From Endocalyx cinctus (lineage: Eukaryota; Ascomycota; Sordariomycetes; Amphisphaeriales; Apiosporaceae), in assembly GCA_001600455.1 (NCBI GenBank), contig BCKC01000001.1, positions 3,560,441-3,624,440 on the forward strand: a stretch of DNA of 64,000 bases, read 5' to 3'. Of the stretch, positions 23,781 through 34,400 are shown in pieces. Under the pieces are notes generated by a model. It saw only the letters and a list, made by a program, of their open reading frames with translations, made no database searches and had not been told where the DNA came from. The first letter of the stretch is position 1. Each line of letters opens with the position of its first letter. Position numbers and translations under genes: made by a program.

Positions 23781-25913
23781 CTAAGCGGTCGCTGCCGCAG
23801 CAGTGGCGGTCGAGGTAGAGGTGGTGAAGGGCCAGGAGTAGATCGGGGTCGAGATCGGCATGGGGGGCGCGTTGCCGACGAAGACCTCGAAGCCCTCGGG
23901 CGGGTGAATGGCGTCGGGGACCTCGATGATGTTGCGGTAGTAGTCGGGCAGCTCGCCCTCGTGACCCTCCCAGTTGGCGATGACGTGCGGGTCGACGGAG
24001 CGGCCGTTCTGGACGAGGCCGAGGTTCGGCTCGACGTAGGTGTGGAGGCTGATGTTGGAGTCGCTGAAGACGCCGCCGTAGGACTGGTTCCAGTAGTAGT
24101 TCTCGAAGCTGTCGCCGGCGACGGCCGGGTCCCACTGGCGGATGAGGTCGCCCGTGAGCTTGCCGAGCCACTGCCAGACGTTGGCGCCGACGTCCCAGCG
24201 GCCGAGCGTGAAGAGGTTCCAGTTGGCCTGGACGGAGGACAGCTCGCTGTAGTGGTTGTAGAAGGCGTCGTCCTTCTCGCCAACCAATTCCTTGGGTAAG
24301 GCCGATCCGAGGAGGATACCGGCGACGTGGTTGCGGAGGGCGGGGTATTGACCGTTCGCTTGCCAGGTGACGTACACGAGCGTGTTGTTGTTGAAGTACG
24401 GGTTCTTGAGGAGGGGCTCGACGAAGGACCAGGTCCAGGCGCAGGAGACGGTGATGTTGGTGTCGTGGCCGTTGTTGTGCAGGTTGGGGGTGACGAACAT
24501 CCACTGGGGGAGGGTGTGGTTGTCGAGGTCCTCGTAGAAGCTGTTTTTTGGATGTTAGATCCATGTAGCTAGGTAGGTATATCAGTGGGGAAAAAAAAAA
24601 GCTTACAGAGTGAAGTTCTTGATCTGACCAAGACGGCGCTGGTTCAAACGGACGGACTCGAAACGGATGAGCAAGTTGTGCTTTCGGGCGTAGTCACCCT
24701 CGATCGGGTTGTCGTACGTGAAGCCGTCGTATCCGGTGTAAGGAAGACCCTCGTTGTAGTCACCCCAGCTGATACCCTTGTTCTCTAGCAGGTCGACGAT
24801 GGTGGAGACGTTCTCGGCCACGCGGACGTAGCTGTCGCTGTCTAGACCGAAGAGGTCACCGCTAGCCGGGGAGATATAGTTAGGCTGACTGGGGGCTCCG
24901 ATTCCGTACATCTCCGTGAGAAGGAGACCGTTGTCGATGAGGGGTTGGCAGTTGGCTATTTTTTTCAAAAATGTCTGTGTTAGCATCTCCGTCTTTTGTC
25001 TCTTTGTCCAGGGGGAGGTAAGGCAAATGGGATTAGAGGGAAATCAAAAGTCAAACTCACGCTCGGCTACGGTGTTGTTGAAAGCGGTGGTCTCGAGGTA
25101 GATCATCATGATGTTGTTGAATCCCTTGCCCTTGACGTCGGAGGTGGGGGAGTTGGTGATGATGGTTTCCTCGCACTCGGGAGCGCTCGCGGTGGTGGTG
25201 GTGGTCTCGGTCACGGTGGTGGCGTAAGAAGTGGGTGCCCAGGTGGTGGTGTGCGACTTGCTTCCCGGGTGGCCGGTCTTCTTCTTCGTCGAGGTAGTCC
25301 AGGAATGCTTCTGGTCCGAGCAAGGAAACGTTCCGTGACTCACGGTCGAGACGGTGATCGGGGACTCTCCGGCCGTGGTGGGGTAGGAGGCCCACTCGGT
25401 GGAAGTGGTAGACACGACGTCCTCGGTTGAGGTGGGGTAAGAGCCTTCCTCGGTAGAAGAAGTGGTAGCGACGTCTTCGGTGGAAGAGGTGGGGTAATAA
25501 CCTTCCTCGGTGGAAGAGGTAGTAGCGACGTCCTCAGTCGAAGAGGTGGAGTAGGAGGCCCACTCGGTCGAAGAGGTGTACACGACATCCCCGGTGGAAG
25601 TCGGGACCTCACCCCAAGTAGTGGAGACGGTGGGGGTGTCTTCGGACCAGGTCGGGGTCACGTCCTCCTCGGCGGAAGAAGTCGCGACGGTTGGGGTCTC
25701 GTCCGACCAGCTGGCGGAGGTCTCGTCCGACCAGCTCGCGGAGGTTTCATCCGACCAGCTCGCGGTCTTGTCATCATCCCAAGTTTGGCTACCGGTGTTA
25801 TGGTACCAGTCAGTACCGGTCGAGGTAGTCTCAACGGCGGCTCCCTCCTTGGTGGGCACAGCCAAGGCGAAGGCGGCGAAAGCCGGAAGGCCGAGGACGG
25901 AAGCTTTCAACAT
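23781..25913 (-). CDS. Secreted acid-phosphatase-family protein, degenerate active site, mucin-like N-terminus
   Basis: Three coding exons: 25061-25913, 24607-24955 and 23781-24540, giving 653 residues. The ATG at 25913 opens a signal peptide (MLKASVLGLPAFAAFALAVP). Residues about 20-240 are Ser/Thr-rich with Trp-containing repeats: three copies of SWSDETSA-like octamers, then about three 18-19-residue units built on TSSTEDVATT. The rest matches fungal acid phosphatases of the phosphoesterase family PF04185: SQPNY with the presumed nucleophile Ser307, NVSTIVDLL, PYTGYDGF, RKHNLL, WMFVTPN and YNHYSELSSVQANW. The metal-site motifs differ: where I expect ENTD and TFDE the protein reads ETTA (Glu274-Thr275) and TWQA (Gln461-Ala462). 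It may therefore be non-catalytic. The C-terminus is Thr/Ala-rich. Family assignment is secure; enzyme activity is doubtful. Confidence 0.9.
25420..25790. repeat. In-frame coding minisatellites
   Basis: Two imperfect tandem arrays lie in exon 1 of the phosphatase-family gene. One has a 24-bp period encoding SWSDETSA-like octads near 25690-25770. The other has a period of about 54-57 bp encoding units around TSSTEDVATTSSTEEG near 25420-25580. Both keep the reading frame, so copy number can change without breaking the gene. Confidence 0.8.
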
Positions 25914-27965
25914 GGTGTTTAAAAGCTTCAAGTACAAGATATAATATCTCGATGATCAGTAAGGAGAGAGAACAGGTGATTGAGGCTCGATGGTGAGGAT
26001 GAGGAGGAAGGAAAAAGAGAAGTTCTTTGTGGAAATCATGATGCCTTATATATTCAGCGTTCGACTATGGAACATTCTTTTTGTTCGACTGGTTCCGGAT
26101 GTTGTGAAGCACGGAACCTCCGGTGAGAATACGGGTCGAGGACGCACAGCTTGAAGCTATTGGATGAATAGGTACCTGTCACTAGTAGGACTCGTACAAT
26201 ACCACTTCTCGATTCGGGTATGGCGATGAGGATTGAGTGCATAAAGTTAGGCGGCTTCATGTCAGGCTGAAGCTACAGCGGTACCTGGGTATAGGAACCC
26301 GCTGGACTAGTGATAACTGACGGAAGGTTTATATGTCGCCTTGACCGCTTAGGGTTAAGACTCGACAGTGCTACCATTGCTATTACGGAGGTAGAATGCT
26401 TCTGTGGCAAAGGAGAATACCCATGCCTTAGGTCTTGCGCATTCGTCTTTACGGACAAATTCGTACTTCAGTTAATTACCAAAGAGGTAATTAGAGATCA
26501 TATTAAGAGTCTCCAATTTCCCGAGGATAATTACTTAATAGTAGGTATAAGGTGTTTCTAAATGACAATGACGAGTATGAAATGTCTGTTCCTCCTCGAC
26601 GAATCATGATTTTAGCTGGATTGATATCGCATGTATGTACGTATGTATGTAGGTATATGTATGCTCCCCAGACTACAGCTTGAAACAACCGTTCAACTTT
26701 AGCGATCTCGGTTCTACCCGTTGCATTTGCAGTTTGAAGGATGACGATGCCACCTAGAATGTATGCGCGTTTAAAAAAAGAGCTAGTATTGCATGGTAGT
26801 TTAAGATGGTTTCTTTCGTAATCGTTTAAAACGCCCCGGGTAAAATTGTCCCGAATTATTAACGGACAAGGAAAAGAGAAGACAGAGAGTATAGTAAGAT
26901 AACTATAGATAGCTATATTCAACAGTCCGTGAATGTCGTGGATTGTAGAAGCAAAGTGATATTATCATTATTATTATTTCTTTCTGGGGTTTATACTTCG
27001 ATAGTGTTGAAAAGTGTTCGTCTATTTATCTATTTCTCCATCTTAGCTCAACACCAACTTTATTTAACCTTAAAAAAATCCCTTCAACTTTACACTCGTA
27101 TCGTACAGTGATCTCCCTCTTGAAATCTGATAAAGAGTCTCATATTCAGTATATTATACCAAGTTGAATTCTTTATTCACCTTAGCTATATGCTTAATTC
27201 TTGTTTTTCTTCGTAATCAACTTTTGGGCATTTTCTTACCATCACATAAACCTCCTCGCAGAGATCTAGATAGATCCATCCAAAACAAGAAGATGGCAGA
27301 ACTTAAAATTGGCGGCACCCGCTGGGGATATTCGGGTTCACGGGTTCACGGGTCCACGGGTCCACGGGTCCACGGGTACTACTGTATCTAACACGTGCTT
27401 GATTAACTTCGCTGACATCTTTAACTTCGTAGGAAATTACTTGCACTTTTATGCTTAATCAAACATCCTTCACTGAATCCTCGTGTTCGGCAATAAAGTA
27501 TTCGTCATCATGGACAATCCTTGGATGGAGTAATCGAAACGAGAATATAATATCTCAAATAATTACACCTATGACGACAGTAAGAATAACGACGACAATA
27601 GTACAGTCGATGTTGATATTCATGTAATACATCATCCATCCCGGATTCATCATTATATTCACTGACTATACTCTCAGACTTTCTAGCATTATCTGTGCAG
27701 CTTTCCTTAATAAAACCACGTGAACTATATCAGCTATCTTTTACAGTCAAGAGACTCTCAGAAGTATTCATCTATGTATTCTTATTACGCCCTCTATCAT
27801 CACTAATAAGCATCAGCATGGCACGTCCACGTGTCTTTTCGAGCAGCCACGCATGGATTTCAATACACCCTGACCATGGTAAAGCGTGAAATCAATATAA
27901 TTATAATTACTATAATTAACTGTTAACATCTCTCAACCGGAGTATTGAGCTGAAAAGATACGCTG
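25914..27965. other. Gene-poor AT-rich stretch
   Basis: Upstream region of the phosphatase-family gene, then about 1.5 kb without a supportable gene. It holds a GTAT-type microsatellite near 26630-26660 and an octamer array at 27333-27378. The reading frames present have random composition. Confidence 0.55.
27333..27378. repeat. Tandem octamer repeat (CGGGTYCA)5
   Basis: Two copies of CGGGTTCA followed by three of CGGGTCCA and a partial copy. It is a short GC-rich minisatellite inside AT-rich DNA, about 0.6 kb from the small Cys-rich reading frame. Confidence 0.92.
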
Positions 27966-28178
27966 TTATGAATTATCCACCGAATCATCCGACGTCAAAG
28001 CTTCTCCTTCTTGATTCCGGCCACAATGCTCTGAACACTTGCCAGAGAAATTTGTCTCGTTGGGATTCTCTTCTGGCTTGCACTCTATAACTCCCGGGCA
28101 AAACTCATCATGAATATCGTCCATAATCTTTACACACCCGCAACCTCGATAATAGTGTATCATTCGATGGCACGCCAT
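27966..28178 (-). CDS. Small Cys-rich protein, possible zinc binder
   Basis: A single-exon frame of 70 codons starting at a true ATG. It begins MACHRMIHYY and has Cys/His at the start, GCGC at 12-15, FCPGVIEC around 26-33 and GKCSEHC at 46-52. The spacing suggests a small zinc-binding fold. The general pattern (Cys-His-Arg start, a GCG loop, an acidic middle, a final CxxxC) recalls small fungal proteins of unknown function, but I cannot name a family. There is no signal peptide, so it is not an obvious effector. It stands alone in a gene-poor stretch. Composition (7 Cys in 70) is the main argument that it is real. Confidence 0.42.
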   Translation of the reverse strand: MACHRMIHYYRGCGCVKIMDDIHDEFCPGVIECKPEENPNETNFSGKCSEHCGRNQEGEALTSDDSVDNS

Positions 28179-29615
28179 TCTTCGATTTGACTTTTCGAGA
28201 TATTTGACTGGTATCGTGTTCGGTATAGACTTTTTTTTTTTTTTTTATTCTCGCTCGAGGGTATTTTTGTTCGTTCGCAAGGTAAATTTATATCTTAGTG
28301 AAGAAGTGGATGATGTCTTGTCCTTATCGAGATATGGTGATGTAAAGGCAGTTTGAAGATAGGGGGACAAAAGAAACAGGAAATCTACAGGTATGTCTAC
28401 GCCGGTTTATATATGTTAACGTATTTGTTCCCTACTGACTAACTATATAAGAGACAAATTCACTGTCTCGTAATTAGAGGAGTAAAGGCCGTTTGACAGT
28501 TAATGATATACTCCTGCGGAGACTACTAGAATATTTTTTGTAGGGTTCCTGAACACAGCATATAAGCCGATGACTGATTTATTTAATATCTTGTGTAAAA
28601 TCAATAAATTCGAGGAAGACAAGTGAAAGGCTTTGGGGAATATTATAACTGATTAAGGCCAGAAGCATCGGATGAGCCATCTAGATTCCGATCCAACATA
28701 ATTTCAAAATCCGCTCTACATTAACCTCCCGACGGCCACTGACATCGTAAACCATGAGAATGTCATTCAATTTCCTTCTCAAGTAGTTATGTAGTGTTAT
28801 TAATATGACGGAGATTTAATAGTATGAGATAATTGACGATTTCGTGCATGTACCGGATATCGACATGGTAAGTCTATACCAAGTGGTGGAAAACTCTAAT
28901 GGACGTAAAATACGTAAAGAATGAGATATTCTTACTGGGTCTCCCTTAAACTTGTACACTTAATAGACAGTTCGAGATATGCATTCTAGTAGAAAGACGA
29001 GCAGTAAATGCAAGAGTGAATATTTTGTGAAATTTCGAGTTAATAGTAGGTAATTGATTACTTTTATATACACGACCTCAGCTGCATTTATACACTTTTT
29101 ACCTCGACTGCTCAAAAGAATCATGATATTTACATTCTACACAAATAAGTCGTGAACCACTCTGCCACTGTCATCGAAGATCATTGTGACGGTGAGTCAA
29201 TATCTTTCTCCTTTGAGTCCGAATGCACTTGCACTAATTAATTAACTTATTACCCTCATTATTCACGAGCCATTGCTTTATCGCAGGTATATAAAATGTC
29301 ACGATATTATATCATTGCATAGAAAGCCTATCTGCTTGGTAATTATTAGGATTGCATTTAATAGGAAACAAATATCCTCTGATTAGTCATGCCACGTGTG
29401 ACTCTGATAGGCCGTAAGACACAAAAGGGGTTTGCTCACTTAGCTATCATCCCATCAAATCCGACAATATTGATCAGGGTGTTTTCGGAGATGCTCTCGT
29501 ACCAAACCTGAAGCAAATTTTAGGTAGGGTACATAAAACTAGCCAGCCAAAGTTTTTAATGATAATGATATCAACCAATAGGTGACTGACTCTGTCAACG
29601 ATGAAGAAATCGTCC
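28179..29615. other. AT-rich intergenic stretch
   Basis: A poly-T run lies near 28230-28246, in the upstream region of the Cys-rich frame. The remainder is AT-rich with stop codons in all frames and no recognisable transposon remains. Nothing further is seen. Confidence 0.55.
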
Positions 29616-30624
29616 CTATATTTCGTTCGAAAGCGCTGTTTTGCCCGGCTGATCGGCCGTTATCACAGTATCGAAATATTTCCGCATTGCGTCATCCGTC
29701 ATGGATCCGGCGAAAGAACTCCGGAAGACCTGTGCCACGAATTCGGCGTGGGAGATGACCCCAAGCCGGATAGCGTCGTGCATCAAGTCGAGAAGAGAAT
29801 GTTGTGCCACGCCACGTTTGATATGTTCTAGGTTTCACACCAAGTCAGCTGAATATATCGAAGAAACTTTGTAATTATACTGTTTGTAAAAAATAACGGG
29901 TAAGATGAGGTGATTTCTTCTTGAGGACCTGAACTCACTCTTCATAACCAAGTCATTCCCCTTCAAGATTGTGATGGTATATTTCTGCAAGGAAGATCGA
30001 GGGTACTCTGTTTTAAGACCGACGGGATGCCCGAGGCTTTCAATCGTGTAGTCAATGGCTTGACTGTTGAATTTAAAGTAACGTTTGAGCGCTTTTCATT
30101 TTCTTGTCAGCATCGTATGAATGAAACTAAAGTTTCATTTCTCACCTTTGGGGCTTCGCTGCACTTCTTTTGGATTCGCGAGTTCCAGGTCGATTTCGGA
30201 TGCCTCTACATTGGCACGTTGCAATGTCTCGCCAATGTCTTCATCATTCTCTAGCCGAACATGGGTATCAGTACAGACCTCCAAAGCGTTTCTGAACCTA
30301 TTCGAGGGATAAGTCTCGTGTTGGGAATGAAACTTACTGTAGATGATAATCCCCTTTTCGAACCTCGACTCCGCAGAGTAACTGAAGAGGAAAAACACGT
30401 CGACGAAACCAACTAGCCTAACCTTACCTGCCCAATTCTCACCATTGATCTTAATCTCCCAAGGGTGAATGTCGCTTGAATAATAAGTTAGTTACATGAC
30501 CAGACACAATCGGGATAGTGAAAGGTTTCTTAAACACCCATCTTGAGACGTACTAATTACACTCCAAGGATTTGTGATTAACGGACTTATTAAAGACTTT
30601 CAAAACACGATGGTAAGAAGCCAT
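29616..30624 (-). CDS. Divergent BTB/POZ-like protein (tentative model)
   Basis: Proposed exons are 30563-30624, 30146-30474, 29939-30091 and 29616-29827, giving 251 residues with all phases closing. The first donor GTGTAA is weak, so the start is the least certain part. I see a BTB-like progression: DDIHPWEIKINGENW, then a hydrophobic segment ending VDVFFLF, SRFEKG, an acidic stretch (EASEIDLELANP) before ALKRYFKF, and a C-terminal block LLDLMHDAIRLGV followed by FVAQVFRSSF. Fungal BTB proteins use this order, with a conserved His-Lys before the hydrophobic strand; here it reads AGK. I rate the existence of a spliced gene higher than the fold. It is head-to-head with the HET gene. It could be a decaying paralogue. 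Confidence 0.42.
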
Positions 30625-31410
30625 TTTCGAAGAATACAGAACAGTAGAAACTAAAACCACAGGATAGGATGCAGGTGAAGATTTGGTATTACGACAATGA
30701 TTTCGAAAACGTCTTGGTTTGAGGCATTCCCTTAAGTTTAGATAACTTCGTATTGTTACGGTTGAGGGCACCGAAACTCTTTAGGGGCGTTGATTCTGAA
30801 TGTGGGAGGGGCCAGATGGTTCGCATTCGAATGCATGAACCGGGGTAGGGTAAATATGTACCCCAACCAAATATTGAGAGCTGAAAATCCATTTTGGGGA
30901 ATAGAATGCCTGCCGATCCAGCGGCTGGTTCCCATGCGACAGCGACATCATATTAGTCGGCGACCTTGAAAAAGTCTCACCGCATCTATTGCATACCAGT
31001 CAAGTGCGATATATCAGGCATTTTACCGTTGGAGGAATCAGCGAGCACTTACACGGAGCTAGGATCGCTCCAAGAGTGTAGGTATCAGCTCCCTTCCTAG
31101 GGCGCCCAAGAAGAAGATCATAACGCGTATGTAGAAACTCAATCTAATGTCTAGCATAATATTGGGAATTTTCCAATCAGATTTCAAATTCCAAGGTAGT
31201 CCTAGAACGGTCGAGATCGTAGTAATTAGATACCCGATATGTCATCCGAAGAAGAGGAGAACCGGTGAAGCCTAGCAACATGTTATTTATGATAACATAT
31301 TTATGGACGTGAATTTCTCACCCGAACGGAAAATTTACCTCCAAGATACCATTTACCTGTGCCTGTAATTCAATACTGAAAATACCGTTTCATCTTCATT
31401 AAACACAATA
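30625..31410. promoter_or_regulatory. Divergent intergenic region, BTB-like / HET
   Basis: The 786 bp between the two opposed start codons must hold both promoters. I see no reading frame with protein-like composition and no specific site I can name. Confidence 0.45.
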
Positions 31411-34400
31411 ATGAATTACCTTACAGAGTCGGCGCTTGACTTGAAGAAGAAGTCGACGGCGGCGTACGAGTTCGTGATCGGGGAAAATCCTAATAAAATA
31501 CGACAGATCCTTAACGTACTGTTCGATTCGGACTTCAAACCCACATTTTATGACGACCGTAATACCAAGCATCGCCAAAACGAAGCGAACGAAGCGCCCG
31601 AGGAACCATCAAAAACCTTTGGTCTCGAGGAGGTCGAGTTACTAGACCCGGCGTACTCTTCCGCCGTCGGCGAACCTGGAGGAGATGAATCGCGCCATCC
31701 CGTACATATGATCGACCTGGACACGAAGAACCTGGTGGCATATCCGAGCATCGGATCGCTCGGTCAATACTGCATCCTCTCCCACAGCTGGAAGGGTCTA
31801 GAGATCAATTTCCAATACCTAACCGGTGCTTCCGCAAAGGCTTCAAGTCGTGTCCAAAGAGAGAGCCCCGTATATCTGAGTGACGTCGATGCCATTAAAT
31901 GCCAGTGCTGGCGTGATTTCACTGATCAGCAACGGCAGTTGAAGAAGCTACTTGAGCATGTCGGAAGTCACAAATTAGCTCAACTTGATATTACCGAGGA
32001 GAGAGGTCTGGTGAAGGAGACCCTCTCCCGGCGTGTTGAGGTCCTCATCGCGAAGAAAGGCCACGATGGTAAAGGGGGGTTAGAGAAGGCGAAGAAGAAA
32101 TATGTCAAAGCTCGCCACGCTCTCGAATATGGAAGAATGGTGAACGAAGTTACAAATATGATGCGTGAGTACTTCTCCGCAAATATCACCGAAAAAGTAA
32201 CGTGTGAGGGCCTACTAACTTGAGATGTTATAGTGAGCGATTTGGGCTTAGAAAATGATGCGATCAAGAACGTCACTAGTGAAACATCTGCAGGTTCGTC
32301 ACCAGAGGAGAAAGCCGTCGAGGATGCCGAAAGCCAATGCGCCGTGGAAAAGAAGAAAGAGGAGTCCGAAGCATCAAAGATTAAATTTTTCGAGGATCAT
32401 CGAGACGTCCGCGAAGCTGTCGACAACCTCATTGGGTGCCTAGAGCAGTGCATGTCTGCGCTCAAAATCGACATGGCCGTTCAGCGATCAAGAGAAATCT
32501 TCGATGCGTACGCTTTTCCGAGGACCGAGAAGAGGTACCTGTGGATAGACACCTGTTGTATCAACAAGGCCGACAGCGGCGAGTATATCAGAAGCATATC
32601 TGCCATGGGTGAATGGTACAAGAATGCTGAGTTCTGCTTGGTGCATTTGGATACAGAAAGGGATAATCCTACCCATTTATTAGAAAACTGGGATGTCTTA
32701 GCTGACAAGGAGATCTTGGATGCTCTCGAAGTACAGGAGGAAAACGGGACGATAACTCAGAAGGAGCTAATCAGGTTACTCCAGGAGTGGAAGCAACATG
32801 ACTTCAAGTCAGATACCACCCAAGAACCAGTAAAGGGTCTAAACATCCTCACTGACGAAAAGCTACTCGAGTTGATCGGAAAATGGAAAAGCGAAAGCTT
32901 TAACTCTCGTCGTATCCAGCCCAATATTACCGCCTTCGACGATATCCAGGAATACCAACCTCAATGGAGCACCAGAGCATGGACACTACAAGAGCTTGTC
33001 ATGAGCAGAACAACTTTTTATGCCAACTCTGTTTGGGATATCTTGACCCGCCCAGTGGAGCAACTTGGAACCTGGTATTATCTGTGTCCGTTTCTCTCAC
33101 TATACACTGCGCTGGATACTACCTGTACAGCAGCATTCGACTTCGATAATGACGATCATATGAAACAATTAGCGCGTATCCTCATTCATGACGAGGTATT
33201 GCAGTCCTTTACTTTCCTTCTGTTAGATCCACTATATGATTGACCATAGCTGATATTTTCCAAGGCTGAGATGGAGCCGGCTAAGTCTATCGATGATCCC
33301 TTGACCTTGGCTCGGGATCTCATCAACATGATTCTTGCTACAGGTCTAGAGATCCCTCAAGACATTAATATAGAGACAGCGGCATCTCGAATATCACAAG
33401 CAGTTTACGTAGCAGTGTCCCGAATGGGTTACACTATAGAGGACACCAACACCCAGGATGGCACCGTCAAGTTCTCCAACGAAAGCGACTACAGCTCTCG
33501 CAGGGTCATGGATGACCTGATTGAAAAATTGTCAGTCCGGTACATCTCTGAGAATATTCCCAAGGACGCAAAAGCGAGGAATGCATTCAAGATTGTCCTG
33601 AGCCTCATAGTTGGCCTCAGCGAGAAGTCCATTCAAAAAGATAGGGCCAAAATCCAGGATTTCGGAAAGGTAAAGGCTCTAGACGGATGGATGGGCGGAC
33701 TCAAGCAGAATAAATTCTCGACGCACAAGTCAATGGTACTCGTTGCTCAAAGAAAGGCCACTGTCAAGATCGATAGAGCATACTGCCTAATGGGTATGCT
33801 GGGAGTCAGATTCCCAACTTTTCCGGCTGAAGGTCTCCTAAAAGCATTGTCTAGATTACTAGATGAGGTTGTAATAACCTCAAACGATGTTTCCGTCTTC
33901 AACTGGACTGGGAAGGGGTACGGCAGTCCCATCTTGGGTCGTTCGCTCTACCCTTCATCCCCAAAGGCCTATCTTGAAAGCGGTGACGAAAAGCGAAGAC
34001 ACCAACAAAACAAGATGATTACTGACCTACTACACAATGAACGGTACGATGCCATAAGGGATTTTCACACCCTACAGAGAATGTTGATCGAGATGCGAAT
34101 AATCATCATGAAATCAAAGCGGAAAAATAACACGCCGTTACACTTGGTCGCGGAGCTTGTCGGCGCTGTTAAGATATTGTCCTTGACCAATCTAAAACCG
34201 CATATTCCAAATATTGGAAGGATAGTGAAATATATCCAGCCTCGGTTTGAGGTAGTAGAGGAACAAGAAACAGCATTGACCTCGGTGGCGGCGACTCCGA
34301 GTGAAAAGGGGCCACAAGATCCAATCCCTCTTCCTAGTCCCACGCCAAGCACATCCTCGCTTCCCTCCCTTCCATCATTTAAAGCTCCGTCTAAATTTGG

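Noticed and set aside
23753..24564. Long Arg/Pro- and Ser/Thr-rich frames overlapping the phosphatase gene
   Set aside because: Alternate frames of a GC-rich exon; the in-frame product matches PF04185 and explains the openness.
26503..26922. Minus-strand frame of 139 codons in the gene-poor stretch
   Set aside because: AT-driven composition (Ile, Tyr, Leu, Asn) and no domain; overlaps a GTAT microsatellite.
30135..30400. An extra intron inside exon 2 of the BTB-like gene, using GTAAGG and TTCAG signals
   Set aside because: Removing it shifts the frame to one that soon meets a stop, whereas reading through stays open and joins in phase with exon 3.
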